Of a stretch of 14,933 nt of DNA, positions 1-7,607 are shown one piece after another; the stretch's first letter is position 1, and each line of letters starts with the position of its first letter. Under the pieces are notes generated by a model. The model searched no databases, had not been told where the DNA came from, and was given only the letters and a program-made list of their open reading frames with translations. Origin of the DNA: Desulfovibrionaceae bacterium (GTDB lineage: Bacteria; Desulfobacterota; Desulfovibrionia; Desulfovibrionales; Desulfovibrionaceae); the NCBI GenBank assembly GCA_030539415.1, contig JAUNSE010000016.1, positions 1 to 14,933 on the forward strand, in the 5' to 3' direction. The translations under genes and the position numbers were made by a program.

Positions 1-1868
1 ATACGGACAAGGACAGGGACGGCCGCAGGGACGGTCGTCAGGACAGCCGCGGGACGGACAGAAGGAGCGGTCAGCGGCCCTTCTCGCGGGAGGAGCGCGG
101 CGGAGCCTTCGCAAGCCGTCATGATGCGCGCCCCGGTTCGGGAAAAAGCCGCGATGGTGCCGGCAGGCCCGCGCGGGAGCGCGAGTCGTCGGGCCTGCGC
201 GGCCGCGCGGGGGACGAGGCGCTCTTCGCGCCCGGAGACGGCGGAGAGAGACTCCCCGGCGTCAGACTGCTGGGGCGCCGCGCCCTGCTGCCCAGACTCG
301 ACGCGCGCACGGGGCGCGATATCAGCGTGCTTCTGGCGAAGGCACTGGACGCGGCCTGTCCCCTGAAGAAGGCGCACCGGCAGGACCTGCCGTACAACAT
401 TGTCAGCCTCTCGCGTCTGCTCACCGTGGACAGGGCCGAGATGCGCCATCCCTACTGGGCCTCTCCGGCCCTGACAGGCGCCTACGTGCACTATTTCCTG
501 CCCTGGAATGTCTACCGTCTGGCCAGGCTCTTTGCCGGACTCGGCCTGACGCCGCCTCCGGACGGCCGGCATCTTCTGCTGGATCTCGGCTCAGGCCCCA
601 TGACGGTGCCGCTGGCACTGTGGCTGGCCTGTCCCGAGTGGAGGGAGAAGAAGATTGTGGTGGCGGCCTGCGACTGCGCCGGCCATCCGCTTCAGATAGG
701 CAGGGCCATTCTGGAAAATCTGGCCGCTCAGGCCGGCGTCGAGCCCTGGGAGGTGCATCTGGTGCAGGCTCCGCTGGAGCAGGGCGTGCGCAGGGCCGGC
801 CAGCTGGTGCAGAAGGGCGCTGTTCCCTGGCTTGTGACGGCGGCCAACGTGCTGAACGAACTGCCGCAGCAGAAGAAGCCCCGTTACGGAGACGAGAGCG
901 AATCGGAACGGGACGTGCCGCAGGACTCCCGCCTGGGCGACATCCTGGGCTCGGTCGCGGGCCTGCTGCGCCGGGCGCCGGAAGGGGCGAGGGCGCTTTT
1001 TGTGGAGCCGGGAACCCGTCTGGGCGGACTGACCCTCATGGGGCTCAGGGCCCTGGCCAGGGAGGAGGAGCTGCGCATAGAGGGCCCCTGTCCTCACGGC
1101 GGTCTCTGTCCGCTGTACAGGGGGGATGCCGCTCCCGAAGACGATTTCGACGACCTGGACGACTTGCTGGACGGAGATGACGGCCCGGACGATGGCGCAG
1201 GCCAGGAGCGGAGAGAGGAGCCCCGCGGCTCCGTCTCTAAGCTGGCCGGACGGGCCTGGTGCCATTTCACCTTCACGAGCGAGGGGGCGCCCTCCTGGCT
1301 GCGCGCGCTTGCCGAGCCGACCGGTCTTGCCAAGGAGACGCTTTCCCTGGCCTTTCTTGAAGTCTCGGCACCGCATGGCGCAAAGGGGCGCGTCGAAGAG
1401 GCACGCGGAGCCGAGCCGGGCGATGGCGCCGGCAGGCAGGAGGTGGATGCCGGGCGGCCGGGCATGCCTCTGCGCGTCATCTCCCAGCCGTTTCCCGTGC
1501 CCGGACGCAGGGGTCAGTGCCGCTACGCCTGCTCGGGCTGCGGCCTGATGCTGCTTGAGGACGCGCAGGACTATCCCAGCGGCACCGGTCTTGTCGCGGA
1601 CCTCGACGAGAGGGAGGTCCTCGCGGCGCCTCTGGACAGGCGCAGCGGCGCCCGCTGCATTGCGGTGCGGGACCGGGAGCGTGAAGGACGCTCCGGCACG
1701 GGAAGGCGCGACGAGGGCCGCGGCGGAGCCGCGCGGGGCGCGGAGCGCCAGTCGTCCGGCAGAGCGGGGGACGGAAGACGGGATGATCGATATCCCGGAC
1801 GCCGTCCGGCCGGAGAGGAGCGGCGTCCGTCCCGCAGGACGGACAGCCGCGGAACACGAAGCAGATAG
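1..1868 (+). CDS. Rsm22-family (METTL17-like) ribosomal small-subunit methyltransferase homologue, 5'-truncated by window edge
   Basis: The frame is open from the first complete codon at 3 to the TAG at 1866-1868 (621 residues visible), so the true start lies upstream; the first in-frame alternative start, GTG at 327, would cut into the conserved region. Numbering from codon 3, a class I SAM-binding motif LDLGSGP lies near 193-199, NVLNELP at 282-288 and VEPGT at 334-338. The order matches Rsm22, a SAM-fold protein that acts in small ribosomal subunit assembly. Cysteines C363 and C369 (CPHGGLC), C420 (WCHF), and C506, C510 and C513 (CRYACSGC) resemble the cysteines that bind an iron-sulfur cluster in mitochondrial relatives. 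Odd features are a D/R/G/Q-rich N-terminal tail (about 1-65), an Asp/Glu-rich insert (about 379-402) between the first cysteine pair and C420, and an R/G/D-rich C-terminal tail (about 556-621). Family assignment is confident; catalytic activity is not proven in this family. Confidence 0.82.
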   Translation, partial: TDKDRDGRRDGRQDSRGTDRRSGQRPFSREERGGAFASRHDARPGSGKSRDGAGRPARERESSGLRGRAGDEALFAPGDGGERLPGVRLLGRRALLPRLDARTGRDISVLLAKALDAACPLKKAHRQDLPYNIVSLSRLLTVDRAEMRHPYWASPALTGAYVHYFLPWNVYRLARLFAGLGLTPPPDGRHLLLDLGSGPMTVPLALWLACPEWREKKIVVAACDCAGHPLQIGRAILENLAAQAGVEPWEVHLVQAPLEQGVRRAGQLVQKGAVPWLVTAANVLNELPQQKKPRYGDESESERDVPQDSRLGDILGSVAGLLRRAPEGARALFVEPGTRLGGLTLMGLRALAREEELRIEGPCPHGGLCPLYRGDAAPEDDFDDLDDLLDGDDGPDDGAGQERREEPRGSVSKLAGRAWCHFTFTSEGAPSWLRALAEPTGLAKETLSLAFLEVSAPHGAKGRVEEARGAEPGDGAGRQEVDAGRPGMPLRVISQPFPVPGRRGQCRYACSGCGLMLLEDAQDYPSGTGLVADLDEREVLAAPLDRRSGARCIAVRDREREGRSGTGRRDEGRGGAARGAERQSSGRAGDGRRDDRYPGRRPAGEERRPSRRTDSRGTRSR

Positions 1869-1873
1869 CCGTC

Positions 1874-1911
1874 AGGGCCCGTCCGCAGCGCAGCAGCGCG
1901 GGGCGGGCCCT
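1874..1911 (+). terminator. GC-rich hairpin after the Rsm22 gene, weak terminator candidate
   Basis: An 11-bp stem pairs 1874-1884 with 1901-1911 (one G-T wobble) around a 16-nt loop, starting 5 nt after the stop codon. The position fits transcript termination, but only a mixed pyrimidine tail (TTCCT) follows instead of a T-run, so it may act only as a 3'-end stabiliser. Confidence 0.4.
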
Positions 1912-1946
1912 TCCTGCGGGAATCTGTCATTCCTGATGTTCTGATA

Positions 1947-1975
1947 TTGACTTTCATATTCCTTTTCGACAGAAT
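1947..1975 (+). promoter_or_regulatory. sigma70-type promoter for the MoxR operon
   Basis: TTGACT (1947-1952) and CAGAAT (1970-1975) are separated by exactly 17 bp in a locally AT-rich stretch, matching consensus at 5 of 6 and 4 of 6 positions. Transcription would begin near 1982, giving a leader of about 64 nt before the ATG at 2046. It is the only convincing promoter in the 177-bp gap. Confidence 0.5.
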
Positions 1976-2045
1976 ACATATCCTGTATCTGGCCTGAAAG
2001 TGGCTTTGGGCAGGGAAATACAGCAGTTTTACGGGGAGGCAGGGC

Positions 2046-3038
2046 ATGGGCCCGAAACAGATCGTCTCAGCATTGAACACGCTTCTTTCCATCCGCCAGC
2101 CGGTTTTCCTCTGGGGAGCCCCCGGTGTCGGCAAGAGCCAGGTGGTCGCCCAGGTGGCCAGACAGCGCGGCCTCGTGCTGCGCGACATCCGCGCGGTGCT
2201 TCTGGATCCCGTGGACCTGCGCGGTCTGCCGCGCATCACCAGCTCCGGCGTGGCCGCCTGGTGTCCTCCCTCCTTTCTGCCGCATGAAGGCGAGGAAACG
2301 CAGGGCATACTGTTTCTGGACGAGCTCAACTCCGCACCGCCCCTGGTGCAGGCCGCCTGCTACCAGCTCATTCTTGACCGGGCCATAGGCGAATACCATC
2401 TGCCGGACGGATGGAGCATCGTGGCTGCCGGCAACAGGGACAAGGACCGTTCGGTGACGCACCGCATGCCCACGGCTCTGGCCAACCGCATGGTGCATCT
2501 GGAATTCGACGCCGTTCTGGACGACTGGCTGTCCTGGGCCAGACAGAGCGGCATCCGTCAGGAAGTGCGCTCCTTTCTGCGCTTCAGGCCGCGCTTCCTG
2601 CACAATTTTGACGCCTCGTCCACGGACAGGGCCTTCCCCTCGCCGCGGTCCTGGGAATTCATCTCCCGCATCATGGATGCCGCTCCCGCGCCGGATGTGG
2701 AGTACGAGCTTTTCAAGGGCACGGTCGGCCAGGTGGCCGCGGCCGAGTTCACCGGCTATCTGAAGGTCTGGCGCGACCTGCCCGATGTCGGGCAGGTGCT
2801 GGAAAATCCTCTGGGCGCAGCCGTGCCGGCCGAGCCCGCCGCCATGTACGCCCTGTGCGAGGTTCTCGGCCTGCTGGCCGACGAGACGACCATAGAGGCT
2901 CTTGCCGCCTACGCCATGCGGCTGCCGGCCGAATTCGGCGTGCTGCTCATGCGCGACGCCGTCTGCAGAAAGCCGGCGCTGGCCACCAGCGAGGCCTTCG
3001 CCCGCTGGGCCGAGGCCAATGCCGAAGTCCTGCTGTAG
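2046..3038 (+). CDS. MoxR-type AAA+ ATPase
   Basis: The 330-aa protein has Walker A GAPGVGKS at 24-31, Walker B ILFLDEL at 88-94 (D92, E93), a sensor-1-like AAGNRDKD at 127-134 with N130, and a conserved arginine in ALANRMV near 148. This is the MoxR/CbbQ arrangement of AAA+ ATPases, which usually remodel partner proteins or help insert metal cofactors together with a VWA-domain partner. The ATG has a good Shine-Dalgarno GGGGAGG at 2033-2039, 6 nt upstream. The stop lies 9 nt before the next gene, which encodes a VWA-like protein, so the two are almost certainly cotranscribed and probably act as a chaperone pair in the cytoplasm. The target is not visible from the sequence. The family call is firm; the substrate is unknown. 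Confidence 0.88.
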   Translation: MGPKQIVSALNTLLSIRQPVFLWGAPGVGKSQVVAQVARQRGLVLRDIRAVLLDPVDLRGLPRITSSGVAAWCPPSFLPHEGEETQGILFLDELNSAPPLVQAACYQLILDRAIGEYHLPDGWSIVAAGNRDKDRSVTHRMPTALANRMVHLEFDAVLDDWLSWARQSGIRQEVRSFLRFRPRFLHNFDASSTDRAFPSPRSWEFISRIMDAAPAPDVEYELFKGTVGQVAAAEFTGYLKVWRDLPDVGQVLENPLGAAVPAEPAAMYALCEVLGLLADETTIEALAAYAMRLPAEFGVLLMRDAVCRKPALATSEAFARWAEANAEVLL

Positions 3039-3047
3039 GAGCCGGTG

Positions 3048-4418
3048 ATGGACAGGCCGGACAATGAGAGCGCCCTGCTGGTCATGCAGCGGGTCAGGGC
3101 GAGACTGGTGACCGAGCACCCCTTCTTCGGGGATCTGGCCCTGCGCCTTGTGCTCAAAGAGGATCGAAAGTGCCGCGACCTGTGGACGGACGGCCGCACG
3201 ATGGCCTTCAATCCACTCTTTGTGTCGGCAATGGGCGAGGACAGGCTGGCCGGCGCCCAGGCCCACGAGGTCCTGCACCTGGTCTTCGGCCATCATCTGC
3301 GCCGCAGGGACAGGGAAAAGACGCTCTGGAACAGGGCCTGCGATCTGGCGGTCAACAGCATTCTCGTTGAATCGGGATTCCATCTGCCCGACGGCTTCCT
3401 CTACAATGCCGATTTCGCCGGCAAAACGGCCGATGACATTTACGACATCCTGCTTTCCCGCATTGCCGAGGACGCCCGCAGGGCGAGCAACCAGCGCCAG
3501 GGAAAGGACAGGCCGAGCCCCCAGGGCGGCGCCAGACAGGACAGCTTCGGCGGGCAGAACAATGTGCGCCTCGGCATCTCGACACCCAACGACGGGCAGG
3601 CCGGCAACAGAGAGGGCGAGGACAGGGACCGCAGCAGACAGGAGGGACGCGGCGTCAAGCCTGTCGCCGGCCGCCAGAGCGCCGGAAAGAAGGCCGACGG
3701 TCCTCCGCCGCGCTTCGACGGCGAAGTTCGCGATCTGCCGGACCTTGTGGATGGCGAGGGGGCGGACGATGCCCGCCGGGCCGCCGAGCAGGAGGCGGAG
3801 GTCTCCCTGACCCAGGCCGTCAGCAGGGCCAGAAACATGGGCACTCTGCCCGCGGGCCTTGTCCGGCACGTGGAGCACGCGGTTCCGGCCTCTCTCGACT
3901 GGCGGGAGATACTGCGGCGCTTTCTGGCCTCGTGCGCGGACAATGACTACACATGGACCACGCCCAACCGCCGCTATCTCTTCCAGGACATCTACATGCC
4001 CTCGCGCTGGGAGCAGCGCCTGAAGCATGTGGTTGTGGCCGTGGACAGCTCCGGCTCGGTGGACGAGCCGACACTGGCTCTCTTTCTGAGCGAGCTGAAC
4101 ATGGTGCTCGAATCCTATGACACCACGCTGACCGTGCTCTTCCATGACACAAAGGTGCAGAAGGTGCAGACCGTCTCCCGTTTTGACGAGCCAGGCGATC
4201 TCAGCCCCGTCGGCGGGGGCGGAACCGATTTCAGGCCCGTTCCCGAGGCTGTCGAGAAGGAGGGCATAGAGCCCGCCTGCCTGCTCTGGTTCACGGACCT
4301 GCAGTGCAGCCGCTTCCCGCAGGACCCCGGCTATCCGGTGCTCTGGGTCTGCTCGCGAAGAGGCGGCGACAGTCCGCCCTTCGGCGAGATCGTCTATCTG
4401 GACGCCGAAACGGCCTGA
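3048..4418 (+). CDS. VWA-like domain protein with N-terminal HExxH metallopeptidase-like domain (COG3864/DUF2201 type)
   Basis: I place the start at ATG 3048 (456 aa), because the AGGAG at 3037-3041 is 6 nt away; the GTG at 3045 would be only 3 nt away. Residues 1-140 form a domain with HEVLHLVFGHH at 73-83, an HExxH zinc-peptidase signature. A Gly/Gln/Arg/Asp-rich linker of low complexity spans about 143-250. The C-terminal part (about 325-456) is VWA-like, with a MIDAS motif DSSGS at 333-337, GGTDF with T393, and FTD with D417. This domain order is that of COG3864 predicted metal-dependent peptidases, which are typically encoded beside MoxR ATPases, as here. It is probably the partner or substrate-recruiting subunit of the upstream ATPase. 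No signal peptide or membrane segment is seen, so a cytoplasmic location is likely. Whether the peptidase site is active cannot be judged. Confidence 0.87.
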   Translation: MDRPDNESALLVMQRVRARLVTEHPFFGDLALRLVLKEDRKCRDLWTDGRTMAFNPLFVSAMGEDRLAGAQAHEVLHLVFGHHLRRRDREKTLWNRACDLAVNSILVESGFHLPDGFLYNADFAGKTADDIYDILLSRIAEDARRASNQRQGKDRPSPQGGARQDSFGGQNNVRLGISTPNDGQAGNREGEDRDRSRQEGRGVKPVAGRQSAGKKADGPPPRFDGEVRDLPDLVDGEGADDARRAAEQEAEVSLTQAVSRARNMGTLPAGLVRHVEHAVPASLDWREILRRFLASCADNDYTWTTPNRRYLFQDIYMPSRWEQRLKHVVVAVDSSGSVDEPTLALFLSELNMVLESYDTTLTVLFHDTKVQKVQTVSRFDEPGDLSPVGGGGTDFRPVPEAVEKEGIEPACLLWFTDLQCSRFPQDPGYPVLWVCSRRGGDSPPFGEIVYLDAETA

Positions 4419-4421
4419 CAG

Positions 4422-4467
4422 GAGGCCGCACGATCCGGACGCCCCGGGCTCCGCGCCGTCCGGCCTC
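4422..4467 (+). other. inverted repeat in the 3' spacer of the VWA gene
   Basis: CCGGACG (4435-4441) pairs perfectly with CGTCCGG (4457-4463), extended by GAGG (4422-4425) with CCTC (4464-4467) across a bulge. It sits between the VWA gene stop and the next start. No T-run follows, so it may modulate read-through or processing within the operon rather than terminate. Confidence 0.4.
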
Positions 4468-4500
4468 ATCTTTCCGCTCGACAAAAAGGTGCAGAACGTC

Positions 4501-4971
4501 ATGCAAATAGAATGGACCATCAACAAGGAACGCGGCAATCTCCGCCCTGTGCTGAGCTACAGGGCAAAACTCGAGGAGCATGAAAAGGCGCTGGCCGTGC
4601 CGCAGGTGCGCATCCTCTCCTCCATCCCCCAGCCGGAGGAGCGCAATCAGAAATTCTGCTATCCCGGCGCCATGGAGCGCTCGAAGGATTACAAGCCGTC
4701 GGCCTTCTACACGCTGGAGACGCCTTCCCACATAGGCCATCCCATGCTGCACTCGCTGACGCTGCCCTGGCGCGAGGACAATGCCTATCCCGAGGTTGAG
4801 GAATCCTTCGGCAGGCTGCGCGACGCGCTTGAGGCGGAAATTCGCCGGGCCTGCGAAAGCGAGCCCATGGAGGAGACCGGTTCGGTGCACGCGTCGACGG
4901 CGGGCAAGGCCAGGCTGGCTCCCAGCGTCGCCGCGGCGCGCTTTCTCCGCCTTGTGCAGAATCAGGAATAG
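4501..4971 (+). CDS. conserved-looking hypothetical protein, third gene of the MoxR-VWA operon
   Basis: I do not recognise this 156-aa protein. It has no signal peptide, membrane segment or familiar catalytic motif. The first half is mixed polar with several prolines and tyrosines (for example CYPGAMERSKDY at 53-64 and TLPWREDNAYPE at 87-98). The second half has two likely helices, about 98-119 (charged, amphipathic) and 139-153. It contains only two cysteines (53 and 118). I favour ATG 4501, preceded by AGGTG at 4487-4491 with 9-nt spacing; GTG 4489 would add four residues. It follows the VWA gene by 82 bp in the same direction, and codon composition matches its neighbours, so it is probably a real member of the operon. 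A role linked to the ATPase/VWA pair is inference from position only. Confidence 0.65.
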   Translation: MQIEWTINKERGNLRPVLSYRAKLEEHEKALAVPQVRILSSIPQPEERNQKFCYPGAMERSKDYKPSAFYTLETPSHIGHPMLHSLTLPWREDNAYPEVEESFGRLRDALEAEIRRACESEPMEETGSVHASTAGKARLAPSVAAARFLRLVQNQE

Positions 4972-5091
4972 CTTCGCCGTCCTTGCCAGCACCGTCCGGC
5001 GCGGGCTTTGCCATGCTCCGAAACGCTTGCGTCCGGCTTCGGAAATCTGTAAGCCTTCGAGGCGGCCGCAGAAGGGACATCTTCAGTGCCC

Positions 5092-5117
5092 CGCGGCCTG
5101 CCTCCCGGCAGGCCGTG
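5092..5117 (+). terminator. hairpin, likely end of the MoxR operon
   Basis: A perfect 9-bp stem pairs 5094-5102 with 5107-5115 around the tetraloop TCCC, extendable by a G-T and a C-G pair to 5092/5117, and is followed by CTTTCC. The T tail is short, so the call is moderate. The rest of the 296-bp spacer 4972-5267 shows no other convincing gene or site. Confidence 0.5.
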
Positions 5118-5267
5118 CTTTCCGCCGCTCAGCTGACACAGACATCGGACGGACATGCGCAAGAACAGACAGAAGGAATACGGCGCCCGGATGGCCGGGA
5201 TAGGAACGGCGGCCGGAGCGGCCATGCAGCGGTCGCACGGACAGGAAACGGAAGGAAGGGGTGCGCC

Positions 5268-5768
5268 ATGCGCTGGATGACCCATCAGGTGGGCGCGCTG
5301 GCGGCGGCCTTCTGGCTGCAGCTGCCGCCGATCGGTCTTTTCGCGGCCTGGTTCGGCGGCATCCTGCCGGACGTCTTCGATCAGAAGCTGGCCGGCCTGT
5401 TCAAGAACAGGCAGACGGGCTTCAACCGCGTGCACAGGGGGTTCACCCACTGGCCCGGGCTGTGGCTCGGCGGCATTCTTGCCTCGCTCGTCTTTCTGCC
5501 GCCGGAGGCCGGTCATGTGACCAGACCTCTGTGCGTCGGCCTGACCGTGGGCGGTCTGAGCCATGTAGTGCTGGATATGCTGACAGTGCAGGGCATCCCG
5601 CTGCTGCCCTTCACGAGAAAGAACAAGTTCTCCCTCAAGCTGTGCAAGACGGGGGGAGCCGGTGAATACGCCTTTCTGGCCACAATGCTTGTCTGCATGT
5701 GGCTCTTTCTGCGCGAGGACATCATGCGTTCTGCCGGCCGCGTCATCAGCGCGCTGACCGGAGTCTAG
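5268..5768 (+). CDS. YdjM/DUF457-type membrane-bound metal-dependent hydrolase
   Basis: The 166-aa protein shows the polar signatures of the YdjM/DUF457 family: H6 in MTHQ, LPDVFD at 33-38 with D35 and D38, HRGFTH at 56-61, and SHVVLDMLT at 98-106 with H99 and D103. These His/Asp clusters are thought to bind metal at the membrane. Hydrophobic stretches near 9-32, 64-77, 86-105 and 134-148 suggest an integral membrane protein with about four segments. Start ATG 5268 has GGAAGGGG at 5254-5261, 6 nt upstream; the same frame stays open further up to 4983, but that extension is Arg/Gly-rich and lacks signs of coding. The gene stands alone and converges on rsmI. Substrate is unknown; family relatives are annotated as hydrolases by homology only. 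Confidence 0.82.
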   Translation: MRWMTHQVGALAAAFWLQLPPIGLFAAWFGGILPDVFDQKLAGLFKNRQTGFNRVHRGFTHWPGLWLGGILASLVFLPPEAGHVTRPLCVGLTVGGLSHVVLDMLTVQGIPLLPFTRKNKFSLKLCKTGGAGEYAFLATMLVCMWLFLREDIMRSAGRVISALTGV

Positions 5769-5777
5769 AAAAGAGAA

Positions 5778-5799
5778 AGGCGCGCCCTGCGGCGCGCCT
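5778..5799 (-). terminator. rsmI terminator, shared hairpin of convergent genes
   Basis: A perfect 9-bp stem pairs 5778-5786 with 5791-5799 around a 4-nt loop. Read on the minus strand it is followed by TTCTCTTTTC, a good U-rich tail, so it mainly ends the rsmI transcript about 40 nt after that stop codon. On the plus strand it lies 9 nt after the DUF457 stop but lacks a T-run, so termination in that direction would be weaker. Confidence 0.7.
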
Positions 5800-5838
5800 C
5801 GGACAGTGTAGTGCTGAAAAGAATGACCTTGGAGGGCT

Positions 5839-6774
5839 TCAGCGTGCGCGCACAAGCAGGCCGTACAGCTCCTTGGCGCTCCAGCCGCTGACCTGCGACT
5901 GCAGAACACGGGCCAGTTCCCTGGGCTTCAGGCCCGACCCCTGCCCGGCGGCGAGCCTGAGCACCTCCTCCTCGGACGTCTTCTCCACCGATTCGGGCGG
6001 CCCCAGCAGCACCGTGACCTCGCCGAGCAGATCGCCGGGCAGCGCTGCCGCCTCCTCCAGGCGGAAGGGTAGGAATTCCTCGTGCACCTTGGTTAGCTCG
6101 CGGCAGACCACGCCCTGACGCGGCCCGAGTATGGGCAGGGCTTCCTTCAGCACATTGGCCAGGCGGTCCTTGCGCTCGAAAAAGACGAGCGTTGTGGGCA
6201 CGCGGGAGAAGGATTCGAAAAGCCTGGCGCGGGATCCGCTGTCTCTCGGCAGAAAGCCGAGGAAGGTGTAGGGCAGGGGCGCGATGCCCGCGGCGCTCAG
6301 GGCCGTGACCGGTGCCGAGGGGCCGGGAACAGGGTGAACGGGTATGCCGAGGCGGCGGCAGGAGCAGACCAGGCGGAAGCCCGGATCGGCCACAAGAGGC
6401 GTGCCGGCATCGGAGACAAGGGCTACCGACGCTCCGTCGCCGAGCAGGGCGAGCACTTCCGGCTCCTTTTCGCGCTCGTTGTGATCGTGAAAGCTCACCG
6501 CCCTTCTGACGCGCAGTCCGAGTTCCCTGGTCAGGGCGAAAAGGCGCCGAGTGTCCTCGGCCAGGACCAGATCGCAGCCTTCAAGCACGCGGCGCGCCCT
6601 GGGAGTGAAGTCGTCTCTGTTGCCGATGGGAGTGGCGACAATGAAGAGCCGGCCGCGCTCGCCGGGAAAATCCCCGGCAAGAGCGCTGTTCGGGGATGCA
6701 GCCGCGGCGAGGCTGTCTTCCGTCTCTCCGTTCCGGAGTTCCTCCGGCGCGTCCATGCTTCTGTCTTCTTCCAT
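5839..6774 (-). CDS. rsmI: 16S rRNA (cytidine-1402 2'-O)-methyltransferase RsmI
   Basis: RsmI uses SAM to methylate the ribose of C1402 in the 16S rRNA decoding centre. The 311-aa protein carries the family motifs in order: VATPIGN at 46-52, AEDTR at 72-76, SDAGTP at 121-126, DPG at 130-132, VPGPSA at 149-154 and CRELTKVHEE at 224-233. The C-terminal region (about 265-311) is helical, as in the family. It begins with a 41-residue Glu/Ala-rich extension before the core, making it somewhat longer than the E. coli protein. ATG 6774 has GGAGAG at 6780-6785 with 5-nt spacing, supporting the long start. The gene follows rnhB by 12 nt in the same direction, so they are cotranscribed; both act on RNA metabolism. 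Confidence 0.95.
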   Translation of the reverse strand: MEEDRSMDAPEELRNGETEDSLAAAASPNSALAGDFPGERGRLFIVATPIGNRDDFTPRARRVLEGCDLVLAEDTRRLFALTRELGLRVRRAVSFHDHNEREKEPEVLALLGDGASVALVSDAGTPLVADPGFRLVCSCRRLGIPVHPVPGPSAPVTALSAAGIAPLPYTFLGFLPRDSGSRARLFESFSRVPTTLVFFERKDRLANVLKEALPILGPRQGVVCRELTKVHEEFLPFRLEEAAALPGDLLGEVTVLLGPPESVEKTSEEEVLRLAAGQGSGLKPRELARVLQSQVSGWSAKELYGLLVRAR

Positions 6775-6786
6775 GCTCTCTCTCCG

Positions 6787-7596
6787 TCAGTCAGCGAGAT
6801 GCCTGCCCGCGGCATGCCGACCCGCGTCGTCGCCGCCGTCCACGCCTCTGAAGGTCAGCCTGTGCATGGGGCAGGGGCCCAGTCTGCGCAGCGCCTCGTA
6901 ATGGGCTGCGGTGCCGTAGCCCTTGTGCACCTCGAAGCCGTAGCCCGGCCAGCGCGCGGCAAGGCGCGTCATCAGCCTGTCCCTCCAGACCTTGGCCAGC
7001 ACGGAGGCCGCCGAGATGGCCGGGACAAGACTGTCTCCCTTCACAACCGCCCGCTGGACAATGCCCAGCCTGGAGAGGGCGGCCTCTGGCGGAAGATCCG
7101 CCGCCGGTCCTCCGGCCAGAACCGGCGCGAGCACCCTGGTCAGCACCTCGGCCGGTATGGTCTTGTTCCCATCCACCAGAAGACGGGCCGGAAGGAGGGG
7201 CGCGCCGGGCATGCGGCCGCGTCTGCGGGCCATGAGCAGCAGAGCCCGGGACATGGCCTCGAAGGTGGCCTGCAGAATGTTGATTTCGTCGATGCGGGCC
7301 GGCCAGACCACGCCTATGCCCCAGGCCAGGGCCCGTTCGCGCAGAACGGGCGCCAGGGTCTCGCGGTGTTCGGCGGTGAGTTTTTTCGAGTCGTCCAGAC
7401 CTTCAAGGGCGAAGTCTTCGGGAAGGCTGACGGCGCAGGCCACCACCGGGCCGGCAAGGCAGCCCCGCCCGACCTCGTCAATGCCGGCCGCGCTCCAGCC
7501 CGCCGGAAAGCTTCTCAAGCCGCGGTCCTCAAGACCGGGCAGCATGCCGGGCAGACTCCCGGCGGCGCCGTTTCCGGCTTTTTTCCTTCCTGCCAC
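6787..7596 (-). CDS. rnhB: ribonuclease HII
   Basis: RNase HII cleaves the RNA strand of RNA-DNA hybrids and nicks at ribonucleotides misincorporated in DNA. The protein has GIDEVGRG at 38-45 (catalytic D40, E41), DDSKKLT at 68-74, VDGNK at 141-145 (D142), KGDSLVPAISAASVLAK at 186-202 (D188) and HKGYGT at 224-229, so the four acidic active-site residues are all present. I choose GTG 7596 (269 aa) because AGGAG at 7603-7607 lies 6 nt upstream; the longer frame from TTG 7620 runs back through the T tail of the rplS terminator. It is longer than the E. coli enzyme, owing to an N-terminal extension of about 30 residues and an Ala/Leu/Pro-rich insertion between D142 and D188. It sits between rplS and rsmI, the usual rplS-rnhB order. 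Confidence 0.94.
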   Translation of the reverse strand: MAGRKKAGNGAAGSLPGMLPGLEDRGLRSFPAGWSAAGIDEVGRGCLAGPVVACAVSLPEDFALEGLDDSKKLTAEHRETLAPVLRERALAWGIGVVWPARIDEINILQATFEAMSRALLLMARRRGRMPGAPLLPARLLVDGNKTIPAEVLTRVLAPVLAGGPAADLPPEAALSRLGIVQRAVVKGDSLVPAISAASVLAKVWRDRLMTRLAARWPGYGFEVHKGYGTAAHYEALRRLGPCPMHRLTFRGVDGGDDAGRHAAGRHLAD

Positions 7597-7607
7597 GCAA
7601 GACTCCT

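Noticed and set aside
591..1376. A 261-codon minus-strand frame inside the Rsm22 gene
   Set aside because: It is antisense to conserved SAM-binding and cysteine motifs and its translation has no family features.
2067..4538. An 823-codon open frame on the minus strand across the ATPase and VWA genes
   Set aside because: It is the mirror of two well-supported plus-strand genes; high GC and third-position bias keep the opposite frame free of stops. It has no recognisable motif and runs across the plus-strand gene boundary.
4983..5267. In-frame N-terminal extension of the DUF457 protein
   Set aside because: The extension passes through a terminator-like hairpin and is Arg/Gly-rich without membrane or family features; the start at 5268 has a strong ribosome-binding site.
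5155..5280. A 41-codon frame overlapping the start of the DUF457 gene
   Set aside because: It has no ribosome-binding site and Arg/Gly-rich content, and it overlaps the well-supported start at 5268.
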